Positions 42,780 through 52,030 are shown, counted from the stretch's first letter. The stretch: 64,000 bases of DNA from UBA7236 sp964463165 (GCA_964463165.1 CAYXBK010000016.1:1-64000), one strand, 5' to 3'. Made by a program: numbers and translations. The notes: generated from the letters alone by a model not told the origin.

Positions 42780-42975
42780 CATCTGAATTTTTTTGCTTTT
42801 TGTTGACGAAAAAATTCACACGTACACGGCGGGCGATACGGTGGTCCATCCCACCGGATCGCTGCAGCCTTTTGGCCGCCGCAACGATCAAATTTTTGCA
42901 CCGCTAAAATTTGATCGTGCTAGCCCTGCGAGACGTCGGTCGTACCCCGACGGATCGCTGAAGCGCAGGGCGCCG
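42780..42975. other. candidate origin of transfer (oriT)
   Basis: G+C-rich non-coding region between the relaxase gene and the next mobilisation gene, packed with inverted repeats: CGGTGG/CCACCG (42839-42856), a perfect 13-bp pair ACGATCAAATTTT/AAAATTTGATCGT (42884-42918) with a 9-nt loop, and GCCCTGCG/CGCAGGGC (42923-42971) enclosing CGTCGG/CCGACG. Two copies of CGGATCGCTG(C/A)AGC are also present. Just after the 13-bp hairpin comes GTGCTAGCCC, which resembles the sequence around the nick in R388-type oriT (hairpin followed by CTATAGCCC). Position and structure fit an oriT; the nick site is inferred. Confidence 0.6.
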
Positions 42976-43060
42976 TTTTTCCAAAAAGCACTGATAGCAA
43001 CACGTATATCACCGTTAAACATCAACCCATCAGACATCTTCCCTATGCACAGCATAGGAG

Positions 43061-43825
43061 TTATTTTGCGTCCACGATTTCGTCATCTGCTATCACTGCT
43101 GCGATCTTTTTTCGCAAACCTTCATTCGCCGGTTTGTCACCGTAAAATCGGTAGCCTCTTGTCTCTTCCGGACCGAGGTCTTGGACGAAGGATCTTTCCA
43201 ATTCTTCGTTGCTGATAATCTCATCAATTTTGTTCATGATGAAGTGATCCCCAAGACGATATTCTGCCTCATAGCTGTAGCCGTAAATGAAGCTGCAAAT
43301 GACAAGCAGAATTCCAAGCGGCTGACCGATGAGCCAGAGTAAAATTCCTGCCACAAAAAATGGCATTGGTTCGATGAGCGTTTCGGTTTTTCGCAGGTTT
43401 ACTTTACCGTTCGGTTGGGTTCCAAGCTTCTTAAAAAAAGGATGAAAATCTCCGGAATAAATGCTGAATTTTTTGAAGTCAAAAACGTTAGGCGCATGTT
43501 TAATTTCTTTGCCTCTTTCAATGCTGAAATACATGAACGCGAAAAGGTATAAATACCATGTTCCGTAGTTCAAAAAGAACCCGCCCCAGGAGAATGTTTG
43601 GTAGGCTGAATTGATAATCACGTACCATCCCGGGATTAGGAATAGAATAACAAATACCGTGATGGACGACGCAAGCGTAAAATGACGCACACCAAAATTT
43701 TTGCGGATAAATACTTCAATTAATAACCGCGGCCATGAGGCGCAGGCGGAAACCGCAGTATAAAAAAATATTGAAATTAAATTGTGTCTCATGAGGCTTT
43801 GTCGGAGGTAAATCGTTTTTTTCAT
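43061..43825 (-). CDS. mobilisation-linked membrane protein
   Basis: 254-aa protein with about five hydrophobic segments (residues roughly 15-33, 47-72, 82-100, 147-166 and 166-185) and a cytoplasmic C-terminus of about 60 residues. It follows the coupling protein gene by 15 bp on the same strand. Its place and topology suggest a membrane partner of the coupling protein, but I recognise no family. Confidence 0.65.
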   Translation of the reverse strand: MKKTIYLRQSLMRHNLISIFFYTAVSACASWPRLLIEVFIRKNFGVRHFTLASSITVFVILFLIPGWYVIINSAYQTFSWGGFFLNYGTWYLYLFAFMYFSIERGKEIKHAPNVFDFKKFSIYSGDFHPFFKKLGTQPNGKVNLRKTETLIEPMPFFVAGILLWLIGQPLGILLVICSFIYGYSYEAEYRLGDHFIMNKIDEIISNEELERSFVQDLGPEETRGYRFYGDKPANEGLRKKIAAVIADDEIVDAK

Positions 43826-43840
43826 CTTTGGTAATTTGAG

Positions 43841-45361
43841 TTAAGGAATGAATTTTTGATCGAAACGTGTTTTCAGGTAGTTATTGGTTAATGATGTTTC
43901 GCCCTGAAAATGAACATAAGCTTCAACTTTAAAATCGTTTAATCCGCCGCCGGTTTTCAGTTGGGAAAATTCTTCAGGATGAACCTCTTTATCCGGCTTT
44001 AATGACTTTGATTTTGAGGATGAAAATTGACCGGCAACTGTTGTTGAACTTCCAATGTCAAGCCGGAAATCATCCCCAATTAATTCAGAAGCATAATTGT
44101 TTGTTTCAAGATCGGCATTGGCGTGAAATATCTTTGTCGCCAGGGTGCCGAGAAAACTTTTCACATGATGATCGCCTTTCCTCCCGCCCATATTGGCGTA
44201 ATAGTTCGGTAGGTTCTGGGTGATATAAACCGTCGCCAAACGGCTGCCGCGAGCTGTTGCCTGATATTCGGCATCGTGCTCATGCAGGAAATGCTGGGCT
44301 TCATCCGCCCACAAAAAGATAGGTTTTGTACCGGGTTCAATTTTTCGTTTTTCCATCGCCCGTTGCCAGATGTATTTAAACATGATCTGGCTATCACGGC
44401 CGATTTTATGATGGAGTTTTATTGGCAAATTGATCAGGATGATTTTACCATTCAGGCATTTTTCCGGTGAAAATGTTGATGTCCGGCTGCAGAATAAATC
44501 GTATACAGGATTGCGCAGCAAGCGGAATAAAAAACCGGAAAATGAAAATTCAATAATTGATCTTGTTCTTTCGGCAAGGTTTTGAAAATTGCCATTAAAA
44601 AATTCATCCACAAACTTGAATATACGCCCGTCATGAACCTCTTTTAAAAATGCCTGCTCGTGGAGTCCGTCTTCCTTTAATTTTTCTAAATACTCGGGTT
44701 TTTGTTTAAATGACCATTCATCAAACTGCTGATTGACATTTTTCGCGGCAAGTTCAAAGGCTTCCCGAAACGCGGTTTTCTTTTGTTCATTATCTTGAAC
44801 CACCCCTGCCTTCGGCAGGGTCTGCACGATATCGTACATCTGCTGCACAGAGATTTTCTGATAGGCGAGCCTGCATAGATCAATCACGTTAAATATGAGC
44901 ATATCGAGCGCCTTTTCCCAAAAGGGATCATCGCCATGGCCGCCTTCTTTTGCTTCACTGGCATTCAGAACGGTTTTTAAAACTTCAACAATGTTTTCAG
45001 TAATAGCTTGTTTGTCTGGGCTTTTTTTGATCTCGTAGTCGAAGAAATTAAAGCAACGTTTTTTACCTGGCTCCACGATAATTAAATCTTTTCTGCGTGA
45101 GGTAATATCGCAGTATTTAATCCAGGTGTCTTTTTCGTCGGGTTTTACTGTCAGGACGAGGCCGCCGAAGCCTGCCTTTAGGTATTTCAAGGCGAGCATA
45201 CGCCCTGAACCTGTTGTTTTACCGGAGCCGATACCGCCGAAGATTTGAACACCTTCCACGGCATTGCGGACTGTCCAATTCATTTTACCAAATTGGATTA
45301 GCGGGGTATCGAGGTAATCGGGATCTGCCATGAAAAAGAAAAGATATTTTACCGTTTTCAC
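43841..45361 (-). CDS. type IV coupling protein (TraD/TraG/VirD4-like ATPase)
   Basis: 506-aa AAA+ ATPase that would bring the relaxosome to a secretion channel. Walker A GGIGSGKTTGSGRM lies near residue 43, Walker B in KPIFLWADEAQHFLHEHDAE near 340-360, and TVYITQNLPNYYANMGG fits the TraG/TraD C-terminal recognition part. Membrane segments are lacking, so it may depend on the adjacent membrane protein. I give the GTG start that overlaps the upstream stop as GTGA; the ATG ten codons later (45331) is an alternative. Confidence 0.85.
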   Translation of the reverse strand: MKTVKYLFFFMADPDYLDTPLIQFGKMNWTVRNAVEGVQIFGGIGSGKTTGSGRMLALKYLKAGFGGLVLTVKPDEKDTWIKYCDITSRRKDLIIVEPGKKRCFNFFDYEIKKSPDKQAITENIVEVLKTVLNASEAKEGGHGDDPFWEKALDMLIFNVIDLCRLAYQKISVQQMYDIVQTLPKAGVVQDNEQKKTAFREAFELAAKNVNQQFDEWSFKQKPEYLEKLKEDGLHEQAFLKEVHDGRIFKFVDEFFNGNFQNLAERTRSIIEFSFSGFLFRLLRNPVYDLFCSRTSTFSPEKCLNGKIILINLPIKLHHKIGRDSQIMFKYIWQRAMEKRKIEPGTKPIFLWADEAQHFLHEHDAEYQATARGSRLATVYITQNLPNYYANMGGRKGDHHVKSFLGTLATKIFHANADLETNNYASELIGDDFRLDIGSSTTVAGQFSSSKSKSLKPDKEVHPEEFSQLKTGGGLNDFKVEAYVHFQGETSLTNNYLKTRFDQKFIP

Positions 45362-46164
45362 TCAATCCCTAACTGAGCAAAAGCCAGGTCTTCAGCACTT
45401 TCTTCTGTCTTGATCGCTGATGAATTCTCCATCATTGTTCGTGCAGAGGTTGGAAAACGCAAAGTTTTAGGCTCAAAATCACCTGTGCCCCACCAGATGA
45501 ATCGGTTTTTAATTTTACAAAGCCCCATCATAATATATAATCCCTCTTTTCCCTCCACTTTGTAACCAATACTACTTTCCCTATGAAGATTTACTTTTAT
45601 GCTCGCATCCGCAAGATTTATTTTTTCGATTTGTGGACTATCCGTTTCGAAAGAAATTTCCGAATTATTGCTTTTTGAAATTGCTAAAATGGTCAGGCCA
45701 CTTTGTACCAAATCTGTAACAACACAATATTCCTTTTTCCACTTACCATTTTTCAATAATGTTTTTAATATCTCTCCGATTTTTGCCTTGTTACTTATTC
45801 GGGTTGTAGTGCAATCTGCGGCATTGAAGAAAATTGAATCCTTGTTTGCAAATTTTACTTCTAAGGTAGCCTTAGCCACCGGAATGCCTCTTGCATTCAA
45901 GCTTCCCTTACTCAATAAATTAACTTCAACACCGCTTTCAGATTGAAATTCCTTGTGATCCTTCCATTGATCGGCTGTGATTTTAATAACATCGCCAGAA
46001 AATTCAGGAAAATCGTCTTTTAACTTCCCTATATGGAGAAAAATGTTTCCATCCAGCAGTCCGTAGTCTCCTAATTCCACAGCGGCACCTGGCTCCCAAT
46101 TGGCATAAAAAACCTCAAATTGTTTTTTGATTTCATCAGTGTAAAGATTGGCAAGATTGCTCAT
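45358..46164 (-). CDS. hypothetical protein of mobilisation module
   Basis: 268-aa soluble protein, strand-rich (ATLEVKFANKDSIFFNAADC, IKVNLHRESSIGYKVEGKEG), without membrane segments or recognised motif. Its stop overlaps the start of the coupling protein gene by four bases, showing co-translation. It may assist the coupling protein or be cargo caught in the operon. Confidence 0.6.
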   Translation of the reverse strand: MSNLANLYTDEIKKQFEVFYANWEPGAAVELGDYGLLDGNIFLHIGKLKDDFPEFSGDVIKITADQWKDHKEFQSESGVEVNLLSKGSLNARGIPVAKATLEVKFANKDSIFFNAADCTTTRISNKAKIGEILKTLLKNGKWKKEYCVVTDLVQSGLTILAISKSNNSEISFETDSPQIEKINLADASIKVNLHRESSIGYKVEGKEGLYIMMGLCKIKNRFIWWGTGDFEPKTLRFPTSARTMMENSSAIKTEESAEDLAFAQLGIE

Positions 46165-46227
46165 ACAGTTAATTTTAATTTTGCCTACTCTTAGTCGGAT
46201 TTTCGGCTTATCTCCGTTTAATATTTT

Positions 46228-46491
46228 TTAATGTTCTGGTTCCCTTTCCGTGTCTTTGTCCTTTGCCTTCTCTAATGCCGCTATCTTCTGGTCACGCTTC
46301 ATCCATGGAAGTTGTTCTTTCGATTGCTCCAGAATAAATTGCTTTTGTCCATCTCGGAATCCTTCAAGATTCGGGGTTTGGTTTGCAATCCTGGAAATCG
46401 CAATTGCCAGATCAGGTAAATAACCTGCAATCAAATAACCTTCATTAAAGCCTTTCTGATAAGCAGGGTCAGGAGTATGCGGGGTTCCCAT
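46228..46491 (-). CDS. hypothetical protein, 87 aa
   Basis: Small soluble protein beginning MGTPHTPDPAYQKGFNEGYL, with a helical centre and a very charged tail rich in Lys/Asp/Glu. It lies 14 bp after the helix-turn-helix gene in the same direction. No family recognised. Confidence 0.55.
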   Translation of the reverse strand: MGTPHTPDPAYQKGFNEGYLIAGYLPDLAIAISRIANQTPNLEGFRDGQKQFILEQSKEQLPWMKRDQKIAALEKAKDKDTEREPEH

Positions 46492-46505
46492 TTTTAATCA
46501 TCGAA

Positions 46506-46775
46506 TTAAAAAGTATCATGGGCATGTTGCTCCAAATATTCATCGATCGATGTGCGATCATAAAGGATGATTTTTTTCTGTGGTTGCGAATAACGGATTT
46601 TCCCTTCATCACGTAATTTTTGCAGCGTTGTTCTCGACTTTATATTTAACATTACCATCGCCTGCTCATCATTGATCCATTTTTCCTTGTCACCGCCCTG
46701 CGTCAACCGCAGCCGCTCGACAACTTCTTCAAGCAACGAATAAAATGCGGGCTCCTCAAGGCAGATGACTTCCAA
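46506..46775 (-). CDS. helix-turn-helix protein (excisionase-like)
   Basis: 89-aa protein. After a helical N-terminus it has the MerR/excisionase-type pattern WINDEQAMVMLNIKSRTTLQ, then LRDEGKIRYSQPQKKIILYD and RTSIDEYLE. Proteins of this type open many Bacteroidetes mobilisable elements and act as excision factors or regulators. It is the first gene of the mobilisation operon that runs down to the relaxase. Confidence 0.78.
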   Translation of the reverse strand: MEVICLEEPAFYSLLEEVVERLRLTQGGDKEKWINDEQAMVMLNIKSRTTLQKLRDEGKIRYSQPQKKIILYDRTSIDEYLEQHAHDTF

Positions 46776-46790
46776 GGAATATTGGATATT

Positions 46791-48284
46791 TTAATTTCCT
46801 AAATTGAAACTCACAGCAAAAAACCAACCCCAGTTTGGCGCTTTTATAGACAGGTCCTCATCCGAAAAATCATTCAAAGAGCTGAAGTCAATAACATTGG
46901 TATATTTGGGTTTCAACTGATCTGTAAAGCCAAATGTTGCTCCACCGCTGACTAAAACCCTTCTTACAATATTATTTGTTGAGGATACGCCGATTGTTCC
47001 ACCCAGCATTAATCTTGATTCTTCCAAATCACCGAAATCGGGATTAACTCCGAAGGATATACCCGGTGTAAGAACCGATGGAATTTTAAATGTCAAATGC
47101 GTGAATGCAACAGGATTAAAATCAAACTTTCGATTTGTTATACTGCTGTCTATTCCGATAACATTATCCGCAGTATCTCTCAGCAAAAAGTAATCAGTGC
47201 CGTTAATACCTCCTCCAAATGTTGTTGCAAATCCAGCGCTAAAATCTATTCTTGTACCACCGTAAGATCTTATTTTAATTGGCTGAATTGCTTTATAAAT
47301 CGTACCATTCTTTAGTTTCAATGTATCTCCGATCATAAGAAAGTCACCTGAAAGATTAGGCATTTTATCTCCTTGGATAACAAAACCAGATTCGGTCATG
47401 TTCATGAAATTCATCTGAATTCCAAGTACTTTTCGATTTATTTTATCAAGATTATCACCAGAATAAAGATCCTCGATTTTTTGCATTAACACAGACAATG
47501 AATCCAAATATGCCACAAGATTGTCATCAGGATTTGTCGGTTTGAGTAATTCATTTATGCGTCTCAGAATTTCAATATCAAATCGAATATTTTGAAGCGA
47601 TTGTTTTAATGCTTCAAGGTGAGTTTCAAAAATTTGATTTATTTCATAGGAATTTTCAATTTTGGAGCCATAGAAATTTATAATATGCGAGTCGAATATA
47701 TCTCTTGAATAAATATCGGGGTTTTTCATCAATAATACCACAATAGAATCAAGCGATAAGAGGCGATTAATTTCAGCCCTTTCTTTATCAGCTAGACTAA
47801 GATCAAATTGAATAAGTTTTAAGGTGCGATTTTTTTCTTCTGAGAGTTTGTCAATATCTGATTTTGGTATCGGAGCTAGCGACAGTACATTACGAAGCTT
47901 ATTTACGTTTTCGGATATTGTCTCCATTTCTCCATTAACATCGTCGGCATTAATATTATCAGCAGAAGTGGTAGTAGCATTTTGAGAACTTAAACTCATC
48001 GCATCGCTAAAAACATCTTTTCCATCATTGAAATCTGCATTCGTTATTTCAGCGGTCATTTTTGAGTCTAATGCATATGGATTTGCGTGAATTATACTGA
48101 ATGAAATACTGGTGCCTTCTTTACACCATTTCAAATTTGCAATTTCCTCCGAACACGTAATCTCGCCTGTGGCATTATCAAACGTAATCGTTGCATTCTG
48201 TTTCTGGGCTGACGCAATGTTGCAATACAACAACACTGAGAGCAGAGTCGACAAAAAATAATAGAGAGTTAATTTGGGTCTCAT
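46791..48284 (-). CDS. exported protein, probably outer-membrane associated
   Basis: 497-aa protein with a signal peptide (LTLYYFLSTLLSVLLYCNIASA). The centre is helical with long coiled-coil-like stretches; the C-terminal 200 residues have alternating strands with glycine- and aromatic-rich turns and end in WGWFFAVSFNLGN, the aromatic type of ending seen in outer-membrane beta-barrel proteins. No family named. It converges on the mobilisation genes' promoter side only 15 bp before the HTH gene. Confidence 0.55.
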   Translation of the reverse strand: MRPKLTLYYFLSTLLSVLLYCNIASAQKQNATITFDNATGEITCSEEIANLKWCKEGTSISFSIIHANPYALDSKMTAEITNADFNDGKDVFSDAMSLSSQNATTTSADNINADDVNGEMETISENVNKLRNVLSLAPIPKSDIDKLSEEKNRTLKLIQFDLSLADKERAEINRLLSLDSIVVLLMKNPDIYSRDIFDSHIINFYGSKIENSYEINQIFETHLEALKQSLQNIRFDIEILRRINELLKPTNPDDNLVAYLDSLSVLMQKIEDLYSGDNLDKINRKVLGIQMNFMNMTESGFVIQGDKMPNLSGDFLMIGDTLKLKNGTIYKAIQPIKIRSYGGTRIDFSAGFATTFGGGINGTDYFLLRDTADNVIGIDSSITNRKFDFNPVAFTHLTFKIPSVLTPGISFGVNPDFGDLEESRLMLGGTIGVSSTNNIVRRVLVSGGATFGFTDQLKPKYTNVIDFSSLNDFSDEDLSIKAPNWGWFFAVSFNLGN

Positions 48285-48483
48285 AATTTAAGTTTTGAGT
48301 TATTAAATGAGTGAGAATAAATAATGTTCATTCTCTGTCAGACAAAATTCAACAACCAGCCCTAATGAAAATAGGGTGAAATATACATTTGGTGGGGGTG
48401 TTTTCACGGGGGGAAAGATGCGGGCTACAAACAATTGTATGAAGTCTAATTTTACAGCTTTGATAACCTATAAATTTTAAAAT

Positions 48484-49362
48484 ATGAAAGCCTCTCAAAT
48501 CAAGGAATTGAAAGAAGTCCTTAAAACCACCAGTACTGCTCAAAAAAAAGTTAAAGAAATTATCGAATTTTTAGTTAACCATTCCAGTGAATACAGTGCA
48601 GAGCAAATCCTGAATATCCTCGGTGGTATCATTCTTCCTTCTGTGCATCGACAAAGAATTGTAGATGAACGTGCCGGCAATTATTATCACAACAACGCTG
48701 CGAAGGATGAAATAACCACTTGGAATAGTTTTGAAGTGAATCTATGGGATCTCGTGAGGTATATTCCGAATGCCGTCAACGGACCAACTGACCCAAACGA
48801 TTATTGGGGAGACCCGAATGATGAGTGGGGATTTCGTATTTATCCCGCATATGATGGTACATCTATTTACCTTCTCGTTGGAATTTCGAAATACAACGAT
48901 CCCAATGTTGCCAACGCTGAATATCCCGGCTATTTTCAACTAAAGGGTAATTACTCGGAAGGTTACTTTAATTATGGAGCTGCGGACCGACGAGATGATG
49001 TGGTTGGAGGATTTAAGAATTACTGGAATAACGTGTTATTGACACCTGCAAAATCTCTTCAGAAAGATATACATGCAATCAAATCCCGTTTTTTTTATTT
49101 TTCTGAGGTCATTAGCTTCATATCAACCAACGTGGAAATGACACCCAATGAATTAAAAAAGTGTAAAGTTCAATTTGAGATCGGCTATGTAACAGACGGA
49201 ATGAATGATATTTTGTCGAACGATTATCTTGAACCGGCAAAACCTTATCATGTTGGTTTTGCGGTGGTGTTGTCAATTATTACTCCAGGAGGGAAAAGTA
49301 GCATGTCTCTTGAAGTAGCGAGACCCTGCCCGCCCAGATGCGGAGACCTCTCTTATTTGTAA
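48484..49362 (+). CDS. hypothetical protein, 292 aa
   Basis: Soluble protein with a basic helical N-terminus (LKEVLKTTSTAQKKVKEIIE) and a beta-rich main body containing WGDPNDEWGFRIYPAYDG and similar tryptophan/glycine turns; it ends with CPPRCGDLSYL. No signal peptide or membrane segment is seen. It is a single plus-strand gene divergent from the outer-membrane-like gene. Function unknown. Confidence 0.6.
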   Translation: MKASQIKELKEVLKTTSTAQKKVKEIIEFLVNHSSEYSAEQILNILGGIILPSVHRQRIVDERAGNYYHNNAAKDEITTWNSFEVNLWDLVRYIPNAVNGPTDPNDYWGDPNDEWGFRIYPAYDGTSIYLLVGISKYNDPNVANAEYPGYFQLKGNYSEGYFNYGAADRRDDVVGGFKNYWNNVLLTPAKSLQKDIHAIKSRFFYFSEVISFISTNVEMTPNELKKCKVQFEIGYVTDGMNDILSNDYLEPAKPYHVGFAVVLSIITPGGKSSMSLEVARPCPPRCGDLSYL

Positions 49363-49430
49363 GAAGCATTTGTGCAACAATAACACATATTAACAGGCAT
49401 TAAAGTCACTACGAACTGACATAATATCGG

Positions 49431-49457
49431 GTTTTCGTATCTTTCTCATACGAAAAC
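49431..49457. promoter_or_regulatory. 10-bp inverted repeat before the sensor operon
   Basis: GTTTTCGTAT (49431-49440) and ATACGAAAAC (49448-49457) pair around a 7-nt loop that ends seven bases before the ATG of the membrane protein gene. It is placed like an operator or a translation-controlling hairpin. A LuxR-type regulator encoded two genes downstream would be a candidate ligand. Confidence 0.45.
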
Positions 49458-49463
49458 TCTATT

Positions 49464-50150
49464 ATGCCTCCCTTCTTGGAAAGAATGCTCAGTTTCCCGG
49501 TTTATGACTTTTTGCTCGTTACTTGTATTCTATTTTTAATTTGCATGAGGAATTTGGACAAGAAAGAAAAAATCGCCGCCATTTATTGCCTTCTTACTTA
49601 CGGAGCGAATGTTCTGTCAGAATATATCCAGTTTATAAACCCTGACAATCCAAACAATCAATGGGTGTTTAACTACATTATGCTGGCTCTACATTCACTT
49701 AGCTTTTTACTTTATTTTGTCGCGAACAAAAATCTTCGTCTAAAGAAGAATATGATCATCGTGTATTTTTTCTATTTGGCTTTTTACATTATCAACTGGA
49801 GGTTTATTCAAGGTTACTATGTTTTCAATACGTTCAGTATCACGATAGGCAATGCCATTGTTGCTGCTTTAGCGTTTATTTACTTACAACAATTTATCAG
49901 GAACGCAGATACAAAACCATCAACTAATTTCGTATTCTGGTTTAGCTCTGCGATATTAATCAGCTCTCTGGTTTCAATACCTATTCAATCAACATTATCC
50001 TGGCTTGCATTTTCTGAAGAAGAAACAGTCGATAAACTTTATACAATAAATGACATCGCTGATTGTATCGCCTATTCACTCATGATTATCGGATTGCTAT
50101 GGACTCGAAAATATCGGAAATCACCTTCTTCATCGTATTCTCAAGTTTGA
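49464..50150 (+). CDS. seven-TM membrane protein, sensor operon
   Basis: 228-aa protein composed almost wholly of about seven hydrophobic segments (for example YDFLLVTCILFLICM, LSFLLYFVA, FVFWFSSAILISSLVSI). It is the first gene of an operon with a histidine kinase that overlaps its end and a response regulator. The likely role is a membrane sensor or helper for the kinase. No family recognised. Confidence 0.65.
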   Translation: MPPFLERMLSFPVYDFLLVTCILFLICMRNLDKKEKIAAIYCLLTYGANVLSEYIQFINPDNPNNQWVFNYIMLALHSLSFLLYFVANKNLRLKKNMIIVYFFYLAFYIINWRFIQGYYVFNTFSITIGNAIVAALAFIYLQQFIRNADTKPSTNFVFWFSSAILISSLVSIPIQSTLSWLAFSEEETVDKLYTINDIADCIAYSLMIIGLLWTRKYRKSPSSSYSQV

Positions 50151-50893
50151 TTCTGCTTGTGCTTGCAGGTCTGGTAATCAACTTGTTGTTAATTAGTCGC
50201 AATAAACGATTAAAACATCAGAGCCAATTGCTGGAGGTGAAATCAAATTATGAGAAAGAACTCATGAAAACACAAGTGGAAGTGGCTGAAAATACATTGA
50301 ATGACATTGCGCGTGATTTACACGATGATGTGGGTCAAATGCTGACCTTTTCAATTATAAAAATGAATAGCATCAATGTAAAAGATGATAAACATCTTGA
50401 AAATAATCTTATAGAAGTACGTGAAAGTGTTCGTCAATCTTTGCAAACCATTCGTGAATTGTCAAAATCCTTCAGCCAGGATTATTTATCCAATTTCGGA
50501 ATTCACTATTCCCTTCAAAGATTATTTGACCGCCTGAATCGTCAAAAAATCATCTCCGCAAAACTGGATTTTCCCGACACTATCAAATTCAAATTACAAT
50601 CGAGCGAATTATTCACATTCAGAATCATTCAGGAATTGGTTACGAATACTGTAAAACATTCAGAAGCACGTGAGGTTTGGTTACAGGTAAGTGAGAACGA
50701 AAACAGTATTATTTTGAAATATCATGATAATGGAATTGGTATTTCTGAGGAAACTTTGGCAAGGATCAGGGATCATGACAGTCTTGGTTTTTCCAACATC
50801 CAAAAGAGGATCATACTGATGAATGGACATTTTGAAATTAAATCAAATTTGCCGACAGGTACAGCCGTTGAAATTAGCATACCGAATGAATAA
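50099..50893 (+). CDS. NarX/LiaS-type sensor histidine kinase
   Basis: 264 aa from the ATG at 50099, which overlaps the membrane protein gene by 52 bp in another frame. One N-terminal membrane segment (ITFFIVFSSLILLVLAGLVI) is followed by a coiled coil, a HisKA_3 dimerisation box with the phospho-accepting His in IARDLHDDVGQML, and a HATPase domain with LVTNTVKHSEA, YHDNGIGI and LGFSNIQKRI. There is no periplasmic sensor, so input likely comes from the seven-TM partner. It should phosphorylate the response regulator 12 bp downstream. Confidence 0.9.
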   Translation: MDSKISEITFFIVFSSLILLVLAGLVINLLLISRNKRLKHQSQLLEVKSNYEKELMKTQVEVAENTLNDIARDLHDDVGQMLTFSIIKMNSINVKDDKHLENNLIEVRESVRQSLQTIRELSKSFSQDYLSNFGIHYSLQRLFDRLNRQKIISAKLDFPDTIKFKLQSSELFTFRIIQELVTNTVKHSEAREVWLQVSENENSIILKYHDNGIGISEETLARIRDHDSLGFSNIQKRIILMNGHFEIKSNLPTGTAVEISIPNE

Positions 50894-50905
50894 ATTAATT
50901 GCCCT

Positions 50906-51577
50906 ATGCCCATAAGGATAGCACTCATCGATGACCATCAACTTGTCCGTGGAGGGTTAAAATTATTGCTTCAATCAATGCCCGAATTTAAAGTTACCAT
51001 GGAAGCGGCCAATGGAAAGGAATTTCTTGAAGCGATTTCGCGCGCCAAAACACAACCGGATATCGCCCTGTTAGATGTGGCCATGCCGATCATGGACGGC
51101 TTTGAAACCGCAAGCATTCTTTGTAATCGCTACCCAAAAGTTCGTGTTGTGGCATTATCCGTTCATGATGATACTGAAATTGTGAATAAAATGATTGATT
51201 GTGGCGCCCACGCATATTTATTAAAAGATTCTGCCCCCGATAATGTTCGTGAAACTTTGCTGCAGGTATTTGAAAAAGGTTATTACTATACGCCTCTTGT
51301 GATTGAAAGCATGATGAAGGAGCGGATGAAAAATACTGAGGTTAAGAATACACAATCCTCATACTTGCTTCAAAGGCAGGACTTGCTGACAGCCCGTGAA
51401 ACAGAATTTATCAGGCAATGCTGTAGTGAAAAAACCTATAAGGAAATCGCGGCGGATATGAATGTCAGCCTTCGCACTGTGGACGGTTACCGAGAATCGG
51501 TATTTCTCAAATTGGAATTAAAATCAAGGACAGGTATTGTTCTCTTTGCTATTCATCAAAAAATATTTACTATGTGA
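50906..51577 (+). CDS. NarL/LuxR-family response regulator
   Basis: 223-aa two-domain regulator. Receiver domain residues 1-120: acidic pair in IALIDDHQLVRGG, phospho-Asp in IALLDVAMPIMDG, Lys in YLLKDSAP. The C-terminal LuxR-type helix-turn-helix is LTARETEFIRQCCSEKTYKE and AADMNVSLRTVDGYRESVF. It would bind DNA on phosphorylation by the adjacent kinase. Its stop abuts the stop of the next gene on the other strand. Confidence 0.93.
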   Translation: MPIRIALIDDHQLVRGGLKLLLQSMPEFKVTMEAANGKEFLEAISRAKTQPDIALLDVAMPIMDGFETASILCNRYPKVRVVALSVHDDTEIVNKMIDCGAHAYLLKDSAPDNVRETLLQVFEKGYYYTPLVIESMMKERMKNTEVKNTQSSYLLQRQDLLTARETEFIRQCCSEKTYKEIAADMNVSLRTVDGYRESVFLKLELKSRTGIVLFAIHQKIFTM

Positions 51578-52030
51578 TTAATCGGAAGGTTCATTCTTAT
51601 CTATGGCAAAATAACTTTTTCCGTCAATCAGGAAATACATTCTTTCATCATTTTCAATTGATACGCCTATCCCTGAAAACGGCATGGGTTCATATACTTT
51701 AATAAAGCCTTCCTTATCCGGAGAAAAATTGTCTGTCTTTTTCAAGAGATAGTATTCAGTTTTAATATGTGCATTTTTATCAAACAATCCCGACGCCCTT
51801 AAAATCTGAATTTCCCTTAAAACATCAGGGTGCTTTTCTATCTCATCAAATGAAACTGGATAGGCGACATGTTCTTGGTGTGAACCAGCAAGAAGAACCT
51901 GCAATGAATCCGTATTTTCAATCCTGTATATATGGCCTCCGAAACAGTTCTCTATTTGTCCATGATAATATAAACGCCAATCTTCTTTTACGTCTTTTAT
52001 GAGTTCATCTACTTCTTTCTGGTCGTACAT
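51578..52030 (-). CDS. hypothetical protein, 150 aa
   Basis: Soluble acidic protein with an alternating strand/helix pattern (GGHIYRIENTDSLQVLLAGS, MYFLIDGKSYFAIDK). No motif recognised and no membrane segment. It lies back-to-back with the next plus-strand gene and tail-to-tail with the response regulator. Function unknown. Confidence 0.55.
   Translation of the reverse strand: MYDQKEVDELIKDVKEDWRLYYHGQIENCFGGHIYRIENTDSLQVLLAGSHQEHVAYPVSFDEIEKHPDVLREIQILRASGLFDKNAHIKTEYYLLKKTDNFSPDKEGFIKVYEPMPFSGIGVSIENDERMYFLIDGKSYFAIDKNEPSD

Noticed and set aside
42793..43215. 140-aa plus-strand frame over the candidate oriT
   Set aside because: Runs across the inverted repeats and into the opposite-strand membrane protein; composition follows the palindromes, not a protein.
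39563..46775. Complete self-transmissible ICE
   Set aside because: No VirB4, VirB-type or Tra channel genes are present in the window; only relaxase and coupling protein.
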